From Hyphomicrobiales bacterium (GTDB lineage: Bacteria; Pseudomonadota; Alphaproteobacteria; Rhizobiales; Xanthobacteraceae): a DNA stretch of 29,352 bases. Location of the stretch: positions 1 through 29,352 of the forward strand of contig JACQTM010000283.1 of assembly GCA_016210825.1 (NCBI GenBank), in the 5' to 3' direction. A program made the translations under genes and the position numbers. This document shows positions 8,054 to 16,726 of this stretch, piece by piece. The first letter of the stretch is position 1. Every line of letters begins with the position of its first letter. The notes below the pieces were generated by a model. It had not been told where the DNA came from. It saw only the letters and a list, made by a program, of their open reading frames with translations, and made no database searches.

Positions 8054-10688
8054 TCACTATCCTTTGCGGGACAACAATGACTTTTTTGGGTGTTTTGCCC
8101 TCGAGGGCCCTTTTTACAGGATCGAGCATTAATACAGCAGCCTCGATATCGGCATTTCCAGCATCCCGTGAAACCGTGACGTCGGCGCGCTTTTTGCCGT
8201 TAACTTGAACGGGTAGCGTGATGGTGTCCTCGATCAGTAGACCAGGCTCGACCTGCGGCCAGGGCTGGACCGAGACCAGAGTCTTGTGGCCAAGGACCGC
8301 CCAGCACTCTTCGGCGAGATGCGGCATCATAGGATGAAAAAGTTGAACCAGAATATCGGCCGCCTCTCGTGCCGCCCAGGCGAAATCCGAGGTGATGTCG
8401 CTCTCCGAGCCAATTTCGCCGATCGAGTCACCAAGTGCGTTGGCAAGCTCGTAGATGTGCGCGACGCAGACGTTGAAATGCAGCTTATCGATTTCCTGCG
8501 AAACCTTGGCCAACGCGCCATGCGCAGCCTTGCGCACCACGACCGCGGCGGTCCCAAACTCGACGGGGCTTTTTGCCGGCGCCGATTTTGAAATTTCCGC
8601 CACCTCTCCGCAAAGGCGCCAGAGCCGCTGCACGAAACGTGCGGCACCCTGAACGCGATCCTCGGTCCAGTTGACGTCGCGTTCGGGCGGAGAATCCGAC
8701 AGCATGAACCAACGTGCGGTATCGGCGCCGTAGGTCGCGATGATGTCGTCCGGGTCAACGGTGTTGCGCTTGGATTTTGACATCTTTTCGATGCCGCCGA
8801 TTTCAATCGGCTCTCCAGTTGCAATCAATGTCGCGTGGCGGCTGCCTTCTGCACCCTCGACCTTTACCTCCGCCGGCGTCACATAGTCGCCGCCTTTTCT
8901 TCGATAGGTTTCGTGCACGACCATGCCTTGCGTAAACAAGCCGGCAAACGGCTCGTCCATTCCAACATGCTTGGTGGCGCGCATCGCGCGCGTGAAAAAG
9001 CGGCTGTAGAGCAAATGCAGGATCGCGTGCTCGATGCCGCCGATGTATTGATCGACCGGCAACCAAGCATCGACCATCTTACGATCGGTGGGTGCGCTCG
9101 CAATCCAGGGATCGGTGAAGCGCGCGAAGTACCACGACGAATCCACGAAGGTATCCATCGTATCGGTCTCGCGGCGCGCGGGCTTTGCGCATTTTGGGCA
9201 AGTGACAGACTTCCAGGTTGGATGACGATCGAGCGGATTGCCGGGCCGATCAAAATCCACGTCCTCGGGCAACCTTACCGGTAAGTCTTTCTCGTGAACC
9301 GGCACTACACCGCAAGTATCGCAGTGAATCACCGGAATTGGGCAACCCCAATAACGCTGGCGGGAGATGCCCCAATCGCGCAAGCGATAATTGATCTGGC
9401 GTTCACCGACCGGGCGATTGCCCCTGATTTGCTTTTCAAGCCGGCGCGCAACTTCCTCTTTAGCTTGTGCGATTGTCATGCTGTCAAGGAAGCGCGAATT
9501 GATCATGCGGCCATCGCCGTCATACGCAATATCGGTGATGACAAATGTCTTTGGGTCCTGGCCTTCGGGACAGACCACTGCCGTCGCGCCAAGGCTGTAC
9601 TTGTTGACGAAATCAAGATCGCGCTGATCATGCGCCGGGCAGCCGAAGATCGCGCCCGTGCCGTAATCCATCAAAATGAAGTTGGCGACGTAAACCGGTA
9701 ATTTCCATGATGGATCGAAGGGATGGATTGCCTTCATCCCGGTGTCGAAACCCTGCTTCTCAGCCTTGTCAATCAACTCCTGCGCGGTCCCGGTGCGCTT
9801 GCATTCAGCGATAAATTCAGTAAGCGCGGGATTTTTCGCCGCCGCCGCGGCCGCTAGCGGATGATCCGGCGACAGCGCCATGAACTTTGCGCCGAACAAC
9901 GTATCGTGGCGCGTTGTAAAGATATCGAGTTCGCTTTCACCGTTCGGCGTAGTGTTTGAATCGAGCGCGAAACGGACAAGCAATCCTTCCGAGCGCCCGA
10001 TCCAGTTGCGCTGCATGAGGCGCACCTTTTCTGGCCAGCGGTCGAGGGTGTCGATGGCCGCGAGCAGGTCCTGCGCATAATCGCTAATCTTGAAGAACCA
10101 TTGCGTCAGCTCGCGCTGCTCGACGAGTGCGCCGGAGCGCCAGCCGCGGCCGTCGATCACTTGCTCGTTGGCAAGCACGGTATGATCGACCGGGTCCCAA
10201 TTCACTTTTGACTGCTTACGCTCAACAAGTCCCGACTTGAGGAAATCGAGGAACATCTTCTGCTGATGCTTGTAATAACCAGGATCACAGGTCGCGATCT
10301 CGCGCGCCCAATCGAGCGAAAGGCCCATCGATTGCAGCTGCGATTTCATTGTGGCGATGTTGTCGTAGGTCCATGCCTTGGGATGGACTTTGCGCTCCAT
10401 CGCGGCATTCTCCGCCGGCATACCGAAGGCGTCCCAGCCCATCGGGTGCAGAACATTGAGGCCCATCGCACGTTTGTAGCGAGCGACCACATCACCCATG
10501 GTGTAGTTACGCACGTGGCCCATATGGATGCGCCCCGAAGGGTAGGGAAACATCTCGAGCACGTAGTATTTCGGCTGCGGGTCGTCGTTGCGGGTTGCAA
10601 AAATTTCGCGCTCGTCCCAAATCTTTTGCCAACGCGGCTCAGCTTCGCGGGCGTTGTAGCGCTCGTTTTTTCTCGAATCGGCGGTCAT
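8040..10688 (-). CDS. leuS: leucyl-tRNA synthetase
   Basis: LeuRS charges tRNA-Leu. The 882-residue protein has the class I HIGH motif as HMGH (55-58, after EMFPYPSGRI) and KMSKS at 635-639. Between them lies the CP1 editing domain, with the threonine-rich IFTTRHDTLFGA and DYGTGAIFGCPAHDQRD blocks. A zinc-type CP region has CDTCG and CPKCAKPARRETDTMDTF. The C-terminal anticodon-binding domain and a terminal domain ending VPQRIVNVV are present. Length agrees with bacterial LeuRS. It heads the leuS-lptE-holA group; 128 bp separate it from the diguanylate cyclase gene upstream. Confidence 0.98.
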   Translation of the reverse strand: MTADSRKNERYNAREAEPRWQKIWDEREIFATRNDDPQPKYYVLEMFPYPSGRIHMGHVRNYTMGDVVARYKRAMGLNVLHPMGWDAFGMPAENAAMERKVHPKAWTYDNIATMKSQLQSMGLSLDWAREIATCDPGYYKHQQKMFLDFLKSGLVERKQSKVNWDPVDHTVLANEQVIDGRGWRSGALVEQRELTQWFFKISDYAQDLLAAIDTLDRWPEKVRLMQRNWIGRSEGLLVRFALDSNTTPNGESELDIFTTRHDTLFGAKFMALSPDHPLAAAAAAKNPALTEFIAECKRTGTAQELIDKAEKQGFDTGMKAIHPFDPSWKLPVYVANFILMDYGTGAIFGCPAHDQRDLDFVNKYSLGATAVVCPEGQDPKTFVITDIAYDGDGRMINSRFLDSMTIAQAKEEVARRLEKQIRGNRPVGERQINYRLRDWGISRQRYWGCPIPVIHCDTCGVVPVHEKDLPVRLPEDVDFDRPGNPLDRHPTWKSVTCPKCAKPARRETDTMDTFVDSSWYFARFTDPWIASAPTDRKMVDAWLPVDQYIGGIEHAILHLLYSRFFTRAMRATKHVGMDEPFAGLFTQGMVVHETYRRKGGDYVTPAEVKVEGAEGSRHATLIATGEPIEIGGIEKMSKSKRNTVDPDDIIATYGADTARWFMLSDSPPERDVNWTEDRVQGAARFVQRLWRLCGEVAEISKSAPAKSPVEFGTAAVVVRKAAHGALAKVSQEIDKLHFNVCVAHIYELANALGDSIGEIGSESDITSDFAWAAREAADILVQLFHPMMPHLAEECWAVLGHKTLVSVQPWPQVEPGLLIEDTITLPVQVNGKKRADVTVSRDAGNADIEAAVLMLDPVKRALEGKTPKKVIVVPQRIVNVVA

Positions 10689-10816
10689 TTCCGGCTCTTT
10701 TTAAAGCGCGCGGAACAGACACGAAAGGGCTTTGTGGGTCAACGGCGCTAGAAAGCAGGTTTCTGACGGGAGCAAGTCGCGGTTCCGATCGATCAAAGAC
10801 CTGCGCGTGCGCCGGA

Positions 10817-12466
10817 TTAGCCAGTCGCAGCAAGTTTTACGCTGGAATTGGTAGTCACGGTATTGCGCCCGCAACTTTTAGCTTTGTAGAGGCCCGCATC
10901 GGCAGTTTCGACGAGGACTTGTGGATCGATACCCGATTGCGGGTGGAGTGAGGCGACGCCGATGCTAACCGTCACATATCCTGCGGGTGACTCGACGTGA
11001 GCGATGCGAAGATTTTCAACGGCCACCCGTATGCGTTGCGCTACCTTTGTTGCGGCATTAAGGCTCGCTCCCGGCAGTAACAGAGTAAACTCCTCGCCTC
11101 CATAACGGGCGGCGAGATCGTCTTTTCTAACGGCGGCTGCAAAGATCTTACCCAGGGATCGCAAACAGGCGTCGCCCGCAACATGGCCGTAATGATCGTT
11201 CAGCCGCTTGAAATAATCGATGTCGATCATAAGCAAGGCGAGCGTCTCTGCACGCTTCCATTCCATTTTAAGTCGCGAATCAAATGTGCGGCGATTGGCA
11301 AGTCCAGTGAGACTGTCGTTTTGCGCAAGCTCTTCGAGACGGTCGTTGGTGGCTCGCAGATAATGCTCGCGCGCAGCAAGATGATCCGCCATATCATCGA
11401 GCGCGGCGGCGAGGGGAACGAATTCAACCGCCCAAGGCTTTTCGGTCGCGCGCGCTTTGAGTTCGCCCTGGCCGAGGCGCTTCGCCGTCCAAGCAAGATT
11501 GTGAATCGGTCGCACGAACAGGCGCGCGCCTCCAAACCAGATACTGATAAGTACGATACCAGCAATGATACCCAATTGAGAATAGGAGCGCCGCATTGCT
11601 TCGTTGACTCGGCGCAGGACCTCGTTTTCATCGATACCAACTGCGAGGCGTGTCGAGGTACCGGGTAGTTGAACGAAAGCGAAGATGCGGCGAACATCGT
11701 CAATGCCAACGCCGGTGACGGTACCTTCGGATCGGTTCAATATTTGACGAACCAGAGGATGATCGTCGAATTGCAAGCCGATCCATTTTCCGGATCCGGG
11801 ATAGTGCGTGAGAACAGTACCCCCTCCGTCCAGCATCAATACAAATGAACCCGATCGTTCTGCGGTGGCGCGCGCCAAGCGGCCGATCCAATCGAGGTCC
11901 AGGACCGCAGCGAAGACGTGATTGACCGTCCCGTTGGCTGAGAGCGCGCCGTAACATGCGAAGATCATGGGACCCTGAAGACGCCGGCCAAGGGCGTAAT
12001 CGCTGAGTTCAAAACTCCCAAACGTCAATGCTCGCTGGAAATGCGGACGATCTGAAATATCGAGGCCGCTGGCCTCCACATTGCTAGAGCAGAGAATGCG
12101 TCCATCTCGTCCGACCACCGAAATTGCCTTCGCCCATGGCAAACCCTCGACCGCGTTTGCCAAAAAGCGGCCGCACGACTCACCGGACCTTGCCGACATG
12201 GCATACATATTCGCGACAACCTGAAGAAAGCTTTTTGTTGTGGCGATCAGTTCGTTTTGTTCGTCAGTGCCGCGGCGAGCCAATTCGGTGGCCTGCTTAT
12301 AGGCTGCCTCGATTCGTTCAACCCGATCGCTCTCCAGATCGCGCACGCGATCAAGCACCAACGGCAAGATAGCAATAGTTGCAAGGATCATTAGACGCGC
12401 CCGAATACCGAGTATCGGTTTGCGCCGCTCATTCTTCAGATCTGGCTGTTGTAGCGCGTTTGACAT
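10817..12466 (-). CDS. membrane-bound diguanylate cyclase (extracytoplasmic sensor, HAMP, GGDEF)
   Basis: The 549-residue protein is predicted to make cyclic di-GMP. A membrane segment lies at about 24-38 and another at 298-318; the roughly 260 residues between them look like a Cache-type periplasmic sensor (SVVGRDGRILCSSN, DISDRPHFQRAL). A HAMP-like region follows (about 316-370) with a short coiled segment. The GGDEF domain starts at NDSLTGLANRR (383-393) and has DIDYFKRLND and the active-site GGEEF (456-460), a catalytically competent variant. RKDD at 447-450 is an RxxD inhibitory site at the canonical five-residue distance, so product feedback is expected. No EAL domain is present. The ligand is unknown. 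It appears monocistronic and is divergent from the yggS-type gene. Confidence 0.93.
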   Translation of the reverse strand: MSNALQQPDLKNERRKPILGIRARLMILATIAILPLVLDRVRDLESDRVERIEAAYKQATELARRGTDEQNELIATTKSFLQVVANMYAMSARSGESCGRFLANAVEGLPWAKAISVVGRDGRILCSSNVEASGLDISDRPHFQRALTFGSFELSDYALGRRLQGPMIFACYGALSANGTVNHVFAAVLDLDWIGRLARATAERSGSFVLMLDGGGTVLTHYPGSGKWIGLQFDDHPLVRQILNRSEGTVTGVGIDDVRRIFAFVQLPGTSTRLAVGIDENEVLRRVNEAMRRSYSQLGIIAGIVLISIWFGGARLFVRPIHNLAWTAKRLGQGELKARATEKPWAVEFVPLAAALDDMADHLAAREHYLRATNDRLEELAQNDSLTGLANRRTFDSRLKMEWKRAETLALLMIDIDYFKRLNDHYGHVAGDACLRSLGKIFAAAVRKDDLAARYGGEEFTLLLPGASLNAATKVAQRIRVAVENLRIAHVESPAGYVTVSIGVASLHPQSGIDPQVLVETADAGLYKAKSCGRNTVTTNSSVKLAATG

Positions 12467-12621
12467 ATGACAATCATGCTCATTATCCGTACTGTAAATT
12501 GAGGGGTTTAAATTGACTTTCTTTGGAACAATAGAATTTTAAGCGTCTATTCGTGGAGCCGAAATCGTCGCAGGATACGATCTCGTATTTTTACTGACTA
12601 CACAGACATTGATAGCGGGAA

Positions 12622-13305
12622 ATGACCCATACGACCGAAGCAATGACCTGCGCCGAGCGACTTCTCGCCGTTCAGGACGAAATTACGCGTGCTTGCCGCG
12701 ATGCTAAGCGCGCGTCTTCCTCGGTCACGCTGATCGCGGTAACTAAGACGTTTCCCGTCGAGGTTATCGAGGAAGCTGTTGTCGCTGGCCATCGAACATT
12801 CGGCGAGAACCGTGTGCAGGAAAGCAAGATTAAATGGCCGGCGTTGAGGGAAAAATTTCCGGACATCGAGTTGCACCTTATTGGCTCTTTGCAATCCAAC
12901 AAAGCGAAGGAAGCAGTCGCGCTATTCGATGCAATTCACTCGCTCGACCGACCGAGCCTATGCGAAGCCTTGGCAAGAGAGATTGAAAAGCAGAATCGAC
13001 AGCCCCGCTTGTTCGTCGAAATCAATACTGGAGCCGAACCACAAAAGGCCGGCGTGTTACCGGACGATGCCGATGCGTTTCTGCAAAACTGCAGGAGCAA
13101 TTACGGTCTCATTGTGGAGGGATTGATGTGCATCCCTCCACTTATTGATGCGCCGGCGCCGCATTTCGCATTAACCGCGAAGATAGCCTCGCGCAATGGC
13201 TTGAAATTTCTATCAATGGGAATGAGCGCGGATTTTGCTGTCGCGATTCAATTTGGCGCTACGCATGTGCGTGTTGGTAGCGCCATTTTCGGAGAGCGAA
13301 AGTAA
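12622..13305 (+). CDS. YggS/PLPBP family pyridoxal-5'-phosphate homeostasis protein
   Basis: This family of small fold-type III PLP proteins binds PLP without a defined catalytic reaction and helps control free PLP and amino-acid balance. The 227 residues begin with the family pattern: SVTLIAVTKTFP (the PLP lysine is K42), HRTFGENRVQES, WHLIGxLQ-type ELHLIGSLQSNKAK, FVEINTGAEPQKAG, GLMCIPP, LSMGMSADFAVAI and THVRVGSAIFG. The usual tryptophan of WHFIG is replaced by leucine. The ATG at 12622 follows CGGGA; an ATG at 12643 is possible. It converges with the HerA-like gene, with 39 bp between the stops. Confidence 0.95.
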   Translation: MTHTTEAMTCAERLLAVQDEITRACRDAKRASSSVTLIAVTKTFPVEVIEEAVVAGHRTFGENRVQESKIKWPALREKFPDIELHLIGSLQSNKAKEAVALFDAIHSLDRPSLCEALAREIEKQNRQPRLFVEINTGAEPQKAGVLPDDADAFLQNCRSNYGLIVEGLMCIPPLIDAPAPHFALTAKIASRNGLKFLSMGMSADFAVAIQFGATHVRVGSAIFGERK

Positions 13306-13344
13306 TGCGTTCTGGCTGACCCGATGGATTCGGCATCAGTCCAG

Positions 13345-15222
13345 TCAACGCCAACGAGTCGGCTGGCCAGACGGCGCCACGGGGCTCGGATCGCTGACGA
13401 TTGGTTTTCTGATTATCCCATATCGTTTTGGATCGAGTCCAGACGATAACCCGTTACCGACCGGGGGTGCCGGCGCGACGGGCGCAATTGATGCGAGTTC
13501 CTCCCTCGGCGGTGAGCTAAATTCAGAGGCCTCATCCTCGAAAACCAATTTTTGACTCATCGTTGCATTGCGCCAGCGCTCGATGACTGACGCGATCATG
13601 TCGCGATCCGCCTTCATTCCAGCATCAGAGCGCGTATTGCTCGCCGCCTCGCTATCCGGTCGGAGCGATGGAGGAAGTTCCTTTAATATCATGCGCGTTG
13701 GCATCGCGATGCCTGAGCCAAAAGCGAACACTTCGCGGATACCAAGTGAGGGTATGAAGGTCAGCAAGCCTGCTGCCGCGTCAGAAACTGCGGAACGAAT
13801 GAGCAATTGGTCGCGATCATTTGACAGCCGCATTACGAATAGCGTGCTGCATTGTGAGATGATCGTAGGATCAATTTCAGCTGGCCGCTGTGTCACCAGT
13901 CCAAGGAATACGCCATATTTGCGGCCCTCTTTGGCGATGCGCGACAGGGCGCGGCGCGTTGGGCCAAAACCGATCTTGGAATCCGCTGGTGCGTAGCGAT
14001 GAGCTTCCTCGCAGACGAACAACAATGGTGCGATACCGTCGCTCCACAGTCCAAAATCGAAGGCCATCCGGCAAAGTACTGAAACGACAGAGTCCACGAC
14101 TTCTGCCGGAAAACCAGCCAATTGCATGATGGTCATCGGTTTACCATCGGGCGGCAGGCGAAATAGATGACTCAGAATTTCCGCCATCGTGTCGCCGCCG
14201 ATGTTCGCGTTTTCGAACATGAATGCGTATCGCGGGTTATTGCGGAATGTCTGAATGCGCAAAATCAGTTTGTGATATTTGGTCCGCGATGAGCGATTTT
14301 CCAGTTTTCCCATTCGCTCGTCGATCAGATTAATCAGATCCTCAATACGGTAGGGCACCGGTGTATCAGCCGTGTAGCCCGTGCTCCGTGGGTCTCGTTT
14401 CTTGACAATCTGACGATCGGCGGCGCTGCGGTATTGTAAATACGCGGCCTTCGCGAGCGGAATCACTTCGGCAAGAATTTCTACTTCTTCCTCGACGCCG
14501 GGCCGGCCTCCGAAAAATGCATCGACGGTTTCCTCGAAATTAAAAAGCCAGAACGGCAATCTCAGGTTCCGTGGTGTCAGGACTTGTGCCTTATCGCCAA
14601 AACAACGGCCATATTCATTATGGGGATCGACGAGAAAGATCCGCAAGTTCGGTCGTGCGCTCAGAATCTGCTGCAGTATGATGGCGACGCCGCTCGATTT
14701 GCCAACACCTGTCGTGCCAAGAATGGCGAAGTGTTTGCTGACGAGATCATCGATGTTGATATGGGCATCGATCGCATTGTCCTGTTGCAGGCAACCGATA
14801 TTCGCGCGTTCGCGATCGTCGCCACCATATACGAATTTAAGTTCACTTTTACCAACCGATACCGCGGTTTCTCCGATGGCTGGATACTCGGTAACCCCGC
14901 GCTGAAACCGCGCGGAACCATCTGCCGATACCTTGATTTCTCCGAGCAAATCTACGCGCGCGATGCCACGATAGGCTTGTCCAGAATTGACCGACGGCGA
15001 ATTCTGTTCGTAGATTTCCGAAATCATTCCGATGATGACGGTTGCACCGCTCATGATTCCGAGAAACTTGCCGACGGTGACTTGCGCAACGCCAGAATTT
15101 ACCCGTGCGGGCGATCCAAGGCCAATTGTCGCCTGTGATCCACTGACGGAGATTACGCGTCCAAGCAGCTCACGCCCGGATCGCTGCAATATGTCGTTAT
15201 CCAGTGAAATGCTGGCGTCCAT
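13345..15222 (-). CDS. HerA-like DNA-translocase ATPase (DUF87), orphan
   Basis: HerA proteins are hexameric FtsK-superfamily translocases that act on DNA ends, usually with the nuclease NurA. The ATG at 15222 (GAGGG seven bases upstream) gives 625 residues. Residues of about 10-130 form the N-terminal HAS barrel (GRVISVSGSQATIGL). Walker A is GTTGVGKS (169-176), then FLVDPHNEYG. Walker B is LLFVCEEAHRYAP. The downstream block RRALSRIAKEGRKYGVFLGLVTQRPAEIDPTIISQC is typical of HerA. The last 80 residues or so are proline- and serine-rich and probably disordered. No NurA, SIR2, DUF4297 or other nuclease partner is adjacent: one neighbour is yggS-like, the other a YkuD-fold protein. DNA translocation is inferred; substrate and partner are unknown. 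Confidence 0.9.
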   Translation of the reverse strand: MDASISLDNDILQRSGRELLGRVISVSGSQATIGLGSPARVNSGVAQVTVGKFLGIMSGATVIIGMISEIYEQNSPSVNSGQAYRGIARVDLLGEIKVSADGSARFQRGVTEYPAIGETAVSVGKSELKFVYGGDDRERANIGCLQQDNAIDAHINIDDLVSKHFAILGTTGVGKSSGVAIILQQILSARPNLRIFLVDPHNEYGRCFGDKAQVLTPRNLRLPFWLFNFEETVDAFFGGRPGVEEEVEILAEVIPLAKAAYLQYRSAADRQIVKKRDPRSTGYTADTPVPYRIEDLINLIDERMGKLENRSSRTKYHKLILRIQTFRNNPRYAFMFENANIGGDTMAEILSHLFRLPPDGKPMTIMQLAGFPAEVVDSVVSVLCRMAFDFGLWSDGIAPLLFVCEEAHRYAPADSKIGFGPTRRALSRIAKEGRKYGVFLGLVTQRPAEIDPTIISQCSTLFVMRLSNDRDQLLIRSAVSDAAAGLLTFIPSLGIREVFAFGSGIAMPTRMILKELPPSLRPDSEAASNTRSDAGMKADRDMIASVIERWRNATMSQKLVFEDEASEFSSPPREELASIAPVAPAPPVGNGLSSGLDPKRYGIIRKPIVSDPSPVAPSGQPTRWR

Positions 15223-15243
15223 TGTCGCCCTCACAAACAAACC

Positions 15244-15270
15244 GGTAGGCGCGATAAAACGCGCACTACC
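15244..15270 (-). promoter_or_regulatory. leader hairpin 21 bp upstream of the HerA-like gene
   Basis: GGTAG and GCGCG (15244-15253) pair with CGCGC and CTACC (15260-15270), with a six-base AT-rich loop and one bulged base. On the coding strand it is followed by GGTTTGTTTG and then the GAGGG ribosome-binding site. A 10-bp stem this close to a start suggests translational or transcriptional control, but no known riboswitch or protein site is recognised. Confidence 0.4.
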
Positions 15271-15381
15271 GTGTAAACAATAGAGATATGACAGTGGCGT
15301 TTGACTATTCTTAACAAGGTATCGGCTGCCGCGTTGCCTTACCCTTATGCTTAATCAATATTTATGCGAGCGTTAGCAAAT

Positions 15382-15912
15382 TTAGTGAATAATGATTTTC
15401 GTCGTATTCCCACACCACGTTACTAGTCTGCGCAGAGCCTTCGACTCAAGTGCGACACATCCGGCAGTGGGAGGAAATCCGGGGCGAGCCGCATGGATAA
15501 AAACCGCGCTACCGCGGCCAGCAATTCGCGGGCGTTGGTTATGATCGACCTCAATGATGAGATCATAGAGATGATCGGCGCGCCATAAACGATCACCAGG
15601 TATCATTGCGCCAATCCGAAACGGGCGGTTATAGTGCCGGTCGCGGGGGTCTTCCGACCAAGCATCGTCGGGTTTGATTCGCCGCAATGCGAGGCCCGTA
15701 TGCGGCGGCGGACCGCGATCGGCCCGCCACCATAGGCGCTTAAGCCGGTACTGGCCGCGCGTGGTTGCGCCATCGCCCTCACGTTTGTTCGCTTTGATTC
15801 CGGAGCGGCCGATCGCAACTGGTAGCGTAAGTGCGCCGGCGCGCAGGACACCGCGCGAGCGCATTCCGGGTCGTGTCTTTACCTCTATGATTTCAAAGGT
15901 TCTTTTTGTCAT
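15382..15912 (-). CDS. YkuD-fold L,D-transpeptidase family protein, no signal peptide
   Basis: The C-terminal motif IHAARPGFPPTAGCVAL matches the L,D-transpeptidase catalytic core (His, then [S/T]xGC) in the COG3786-like subgroup, where the position before Gly-Cys is not histidine. Enzymes with this fold form 3-3 cross-links in peptidoglycan or attach proteins to it. The ATG at 15912 gives 176 residues starting MTKRTFEIIEV; a TTG at 15990 would add 26 polar residues that do not resemble a signal peptide. No export signal or membrane segment is visible, which is odd for a periplasmic reaction. It is divergent from the CenR-like regulator, with 115 bp between the starts. The fold assignment is firm; substrate and site of action are not. 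Confidence 0.82.
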   Translation of the reverse strand: MTKRTFEIIEVKTRPGMRSRGVLRAGALTLPVAIGRSGIKANKREGDGATTRGQYRLKRLWWRADRGPPPHTGLALRRIKPDDAWSEDPRDRHYNRPFRIGAMIPGDRLWRADHLYDLIIEVDHNQRPRIAGRGSAVFIHAARPGFPPTAGCVALESKALRRLVTWCGNTTKIIIH

Positions 15913-16027
15913 ACGGTGAGCTAGTATTAATTTCGGCGGTGGGTTTTTCTGTGCTTGCGCTTTAGGTCTCGAATGCTCTATTTCGCCCAAGTATGAGAAG
16001 ATACTCGCCCGCGAGGGACCCTAAAAC

Positions 16028-16714
16028 ATGACTAATGCCCGCAAGATATTGATTGTCGATGACGACGCCGAGCTGCGCGAGGCACTGGTCGAGCAACTAG
16101 CCTTGCATGAGGAATTCGAGGCCGTTGCGGTCGATACCGCCGCCAAAGGCGTTCAGGAGGCCAAGGCCGGGACAATAGACCTTGTCGTCATGGATGTCGG
16201 ACTACCCGACTTGGACGGGCGGGAAGCTGTGCGCATCATGCGCAAGAATGGGTTTAAGGCGCCGGTTATCATGCTCACCGGCCACCAAACCGATTCAGAC
16301 ACTATCCTTGGTCTTGAATCCGGCGCCAACGATTACGTCACCAAACCATTCCGGTTCGCAGTACTGCTCGCGCGCATCCGCGCGCAATTGCGGCAGCACG
16401 AGGCAAGCGAAGACGCGGTTTTTAATATCGGCCCTTACACATTCCGTCCTAGCTCGAAACTACTTATGAGTCCAAAAGGCAATAAAGTTCGACTCACTGA
16501 AAAGGAAACTGCAATTCTCCGCTATCTTTATCGCGCCGGCCAGCGTCCGGTGTCGCGTGAGACGCTACTGCAGGAAGTATGGGGCTACAATTCTGGCGTC
16601 ACCACGCATACGCTTGAGACGCACGTCTATCGGTTGCGTCAAAAGGTCGAGAAAGATGCTACCAATCCCGCAATTTTGGTGACGGATGCCGGCGGCTACA
16701 AGCTCGTGCCATAA
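16028..16714 (+). CDS. cenR: OmpR-family response regulator, CenR/OtpR-like
   Basis: The 228-residue protein has a receiver domain (1-120) with acidic pocket D11-D13, phosphoacceptor D56 (MDVGLPDLDG), T84 and K106 (YVTKPFRF), and a winged-helix DNA-binding domain (about 130-228) ending LETHVYRLRQKVEKD...GGYKLVP. The blocks EQLALHEEF, VLLARIRAQLRQHEASEDA and IGPYTFRPSSKLL are those I associate with CenR, an envelope-control regulator of Caulobacter and relatives, called OtpR in Brucella. No histidine kinase is nearby. The start is the ATG at 16028 with GAGGG about 12 bases upstream. The cyclic-nucleotide-binding gene begins 12 bp after the stop. The OmpR-family call is certain; the CenR name rests on remembered sequence similarity. 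Confidence 0.85.
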   Translation: MTNARKILIVDDDAELREALVEQLALHEEFEAVAVDTAAKGVQEAKAGTIDLVVMDVGLPDLDGREAVRIMRKNGFKAPVIMLTGHQTDSDTILGLESGANDYVTKPFRFAVLLARIRAQLRQHEASEDAVFNIGPYTFRPSSKLLMSPKGNKVRLTEKETAILRYLYRAGQRPVSRETLLQEVWGYNSGVTTHTLETHVYRLRQKVEKDATNPAILVTDAGGYKLVP

Positions 16715-16726
16715 CCGGCGCTGTCA

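Noticed and set aside
15223..15240. TTG at 15240 as the start of the HerA-like gene
   Set aside because: The ATG at 15222 has GAGGG at good spacing; the extra six residues add nothing recognisable.
15913..15990. TTG start at 15990 for the YkuD-fold gene
   Set aside because: The additional 26 residues are polar, do not form a signal peptide, and would run into the promoter region of the divergent regulator.
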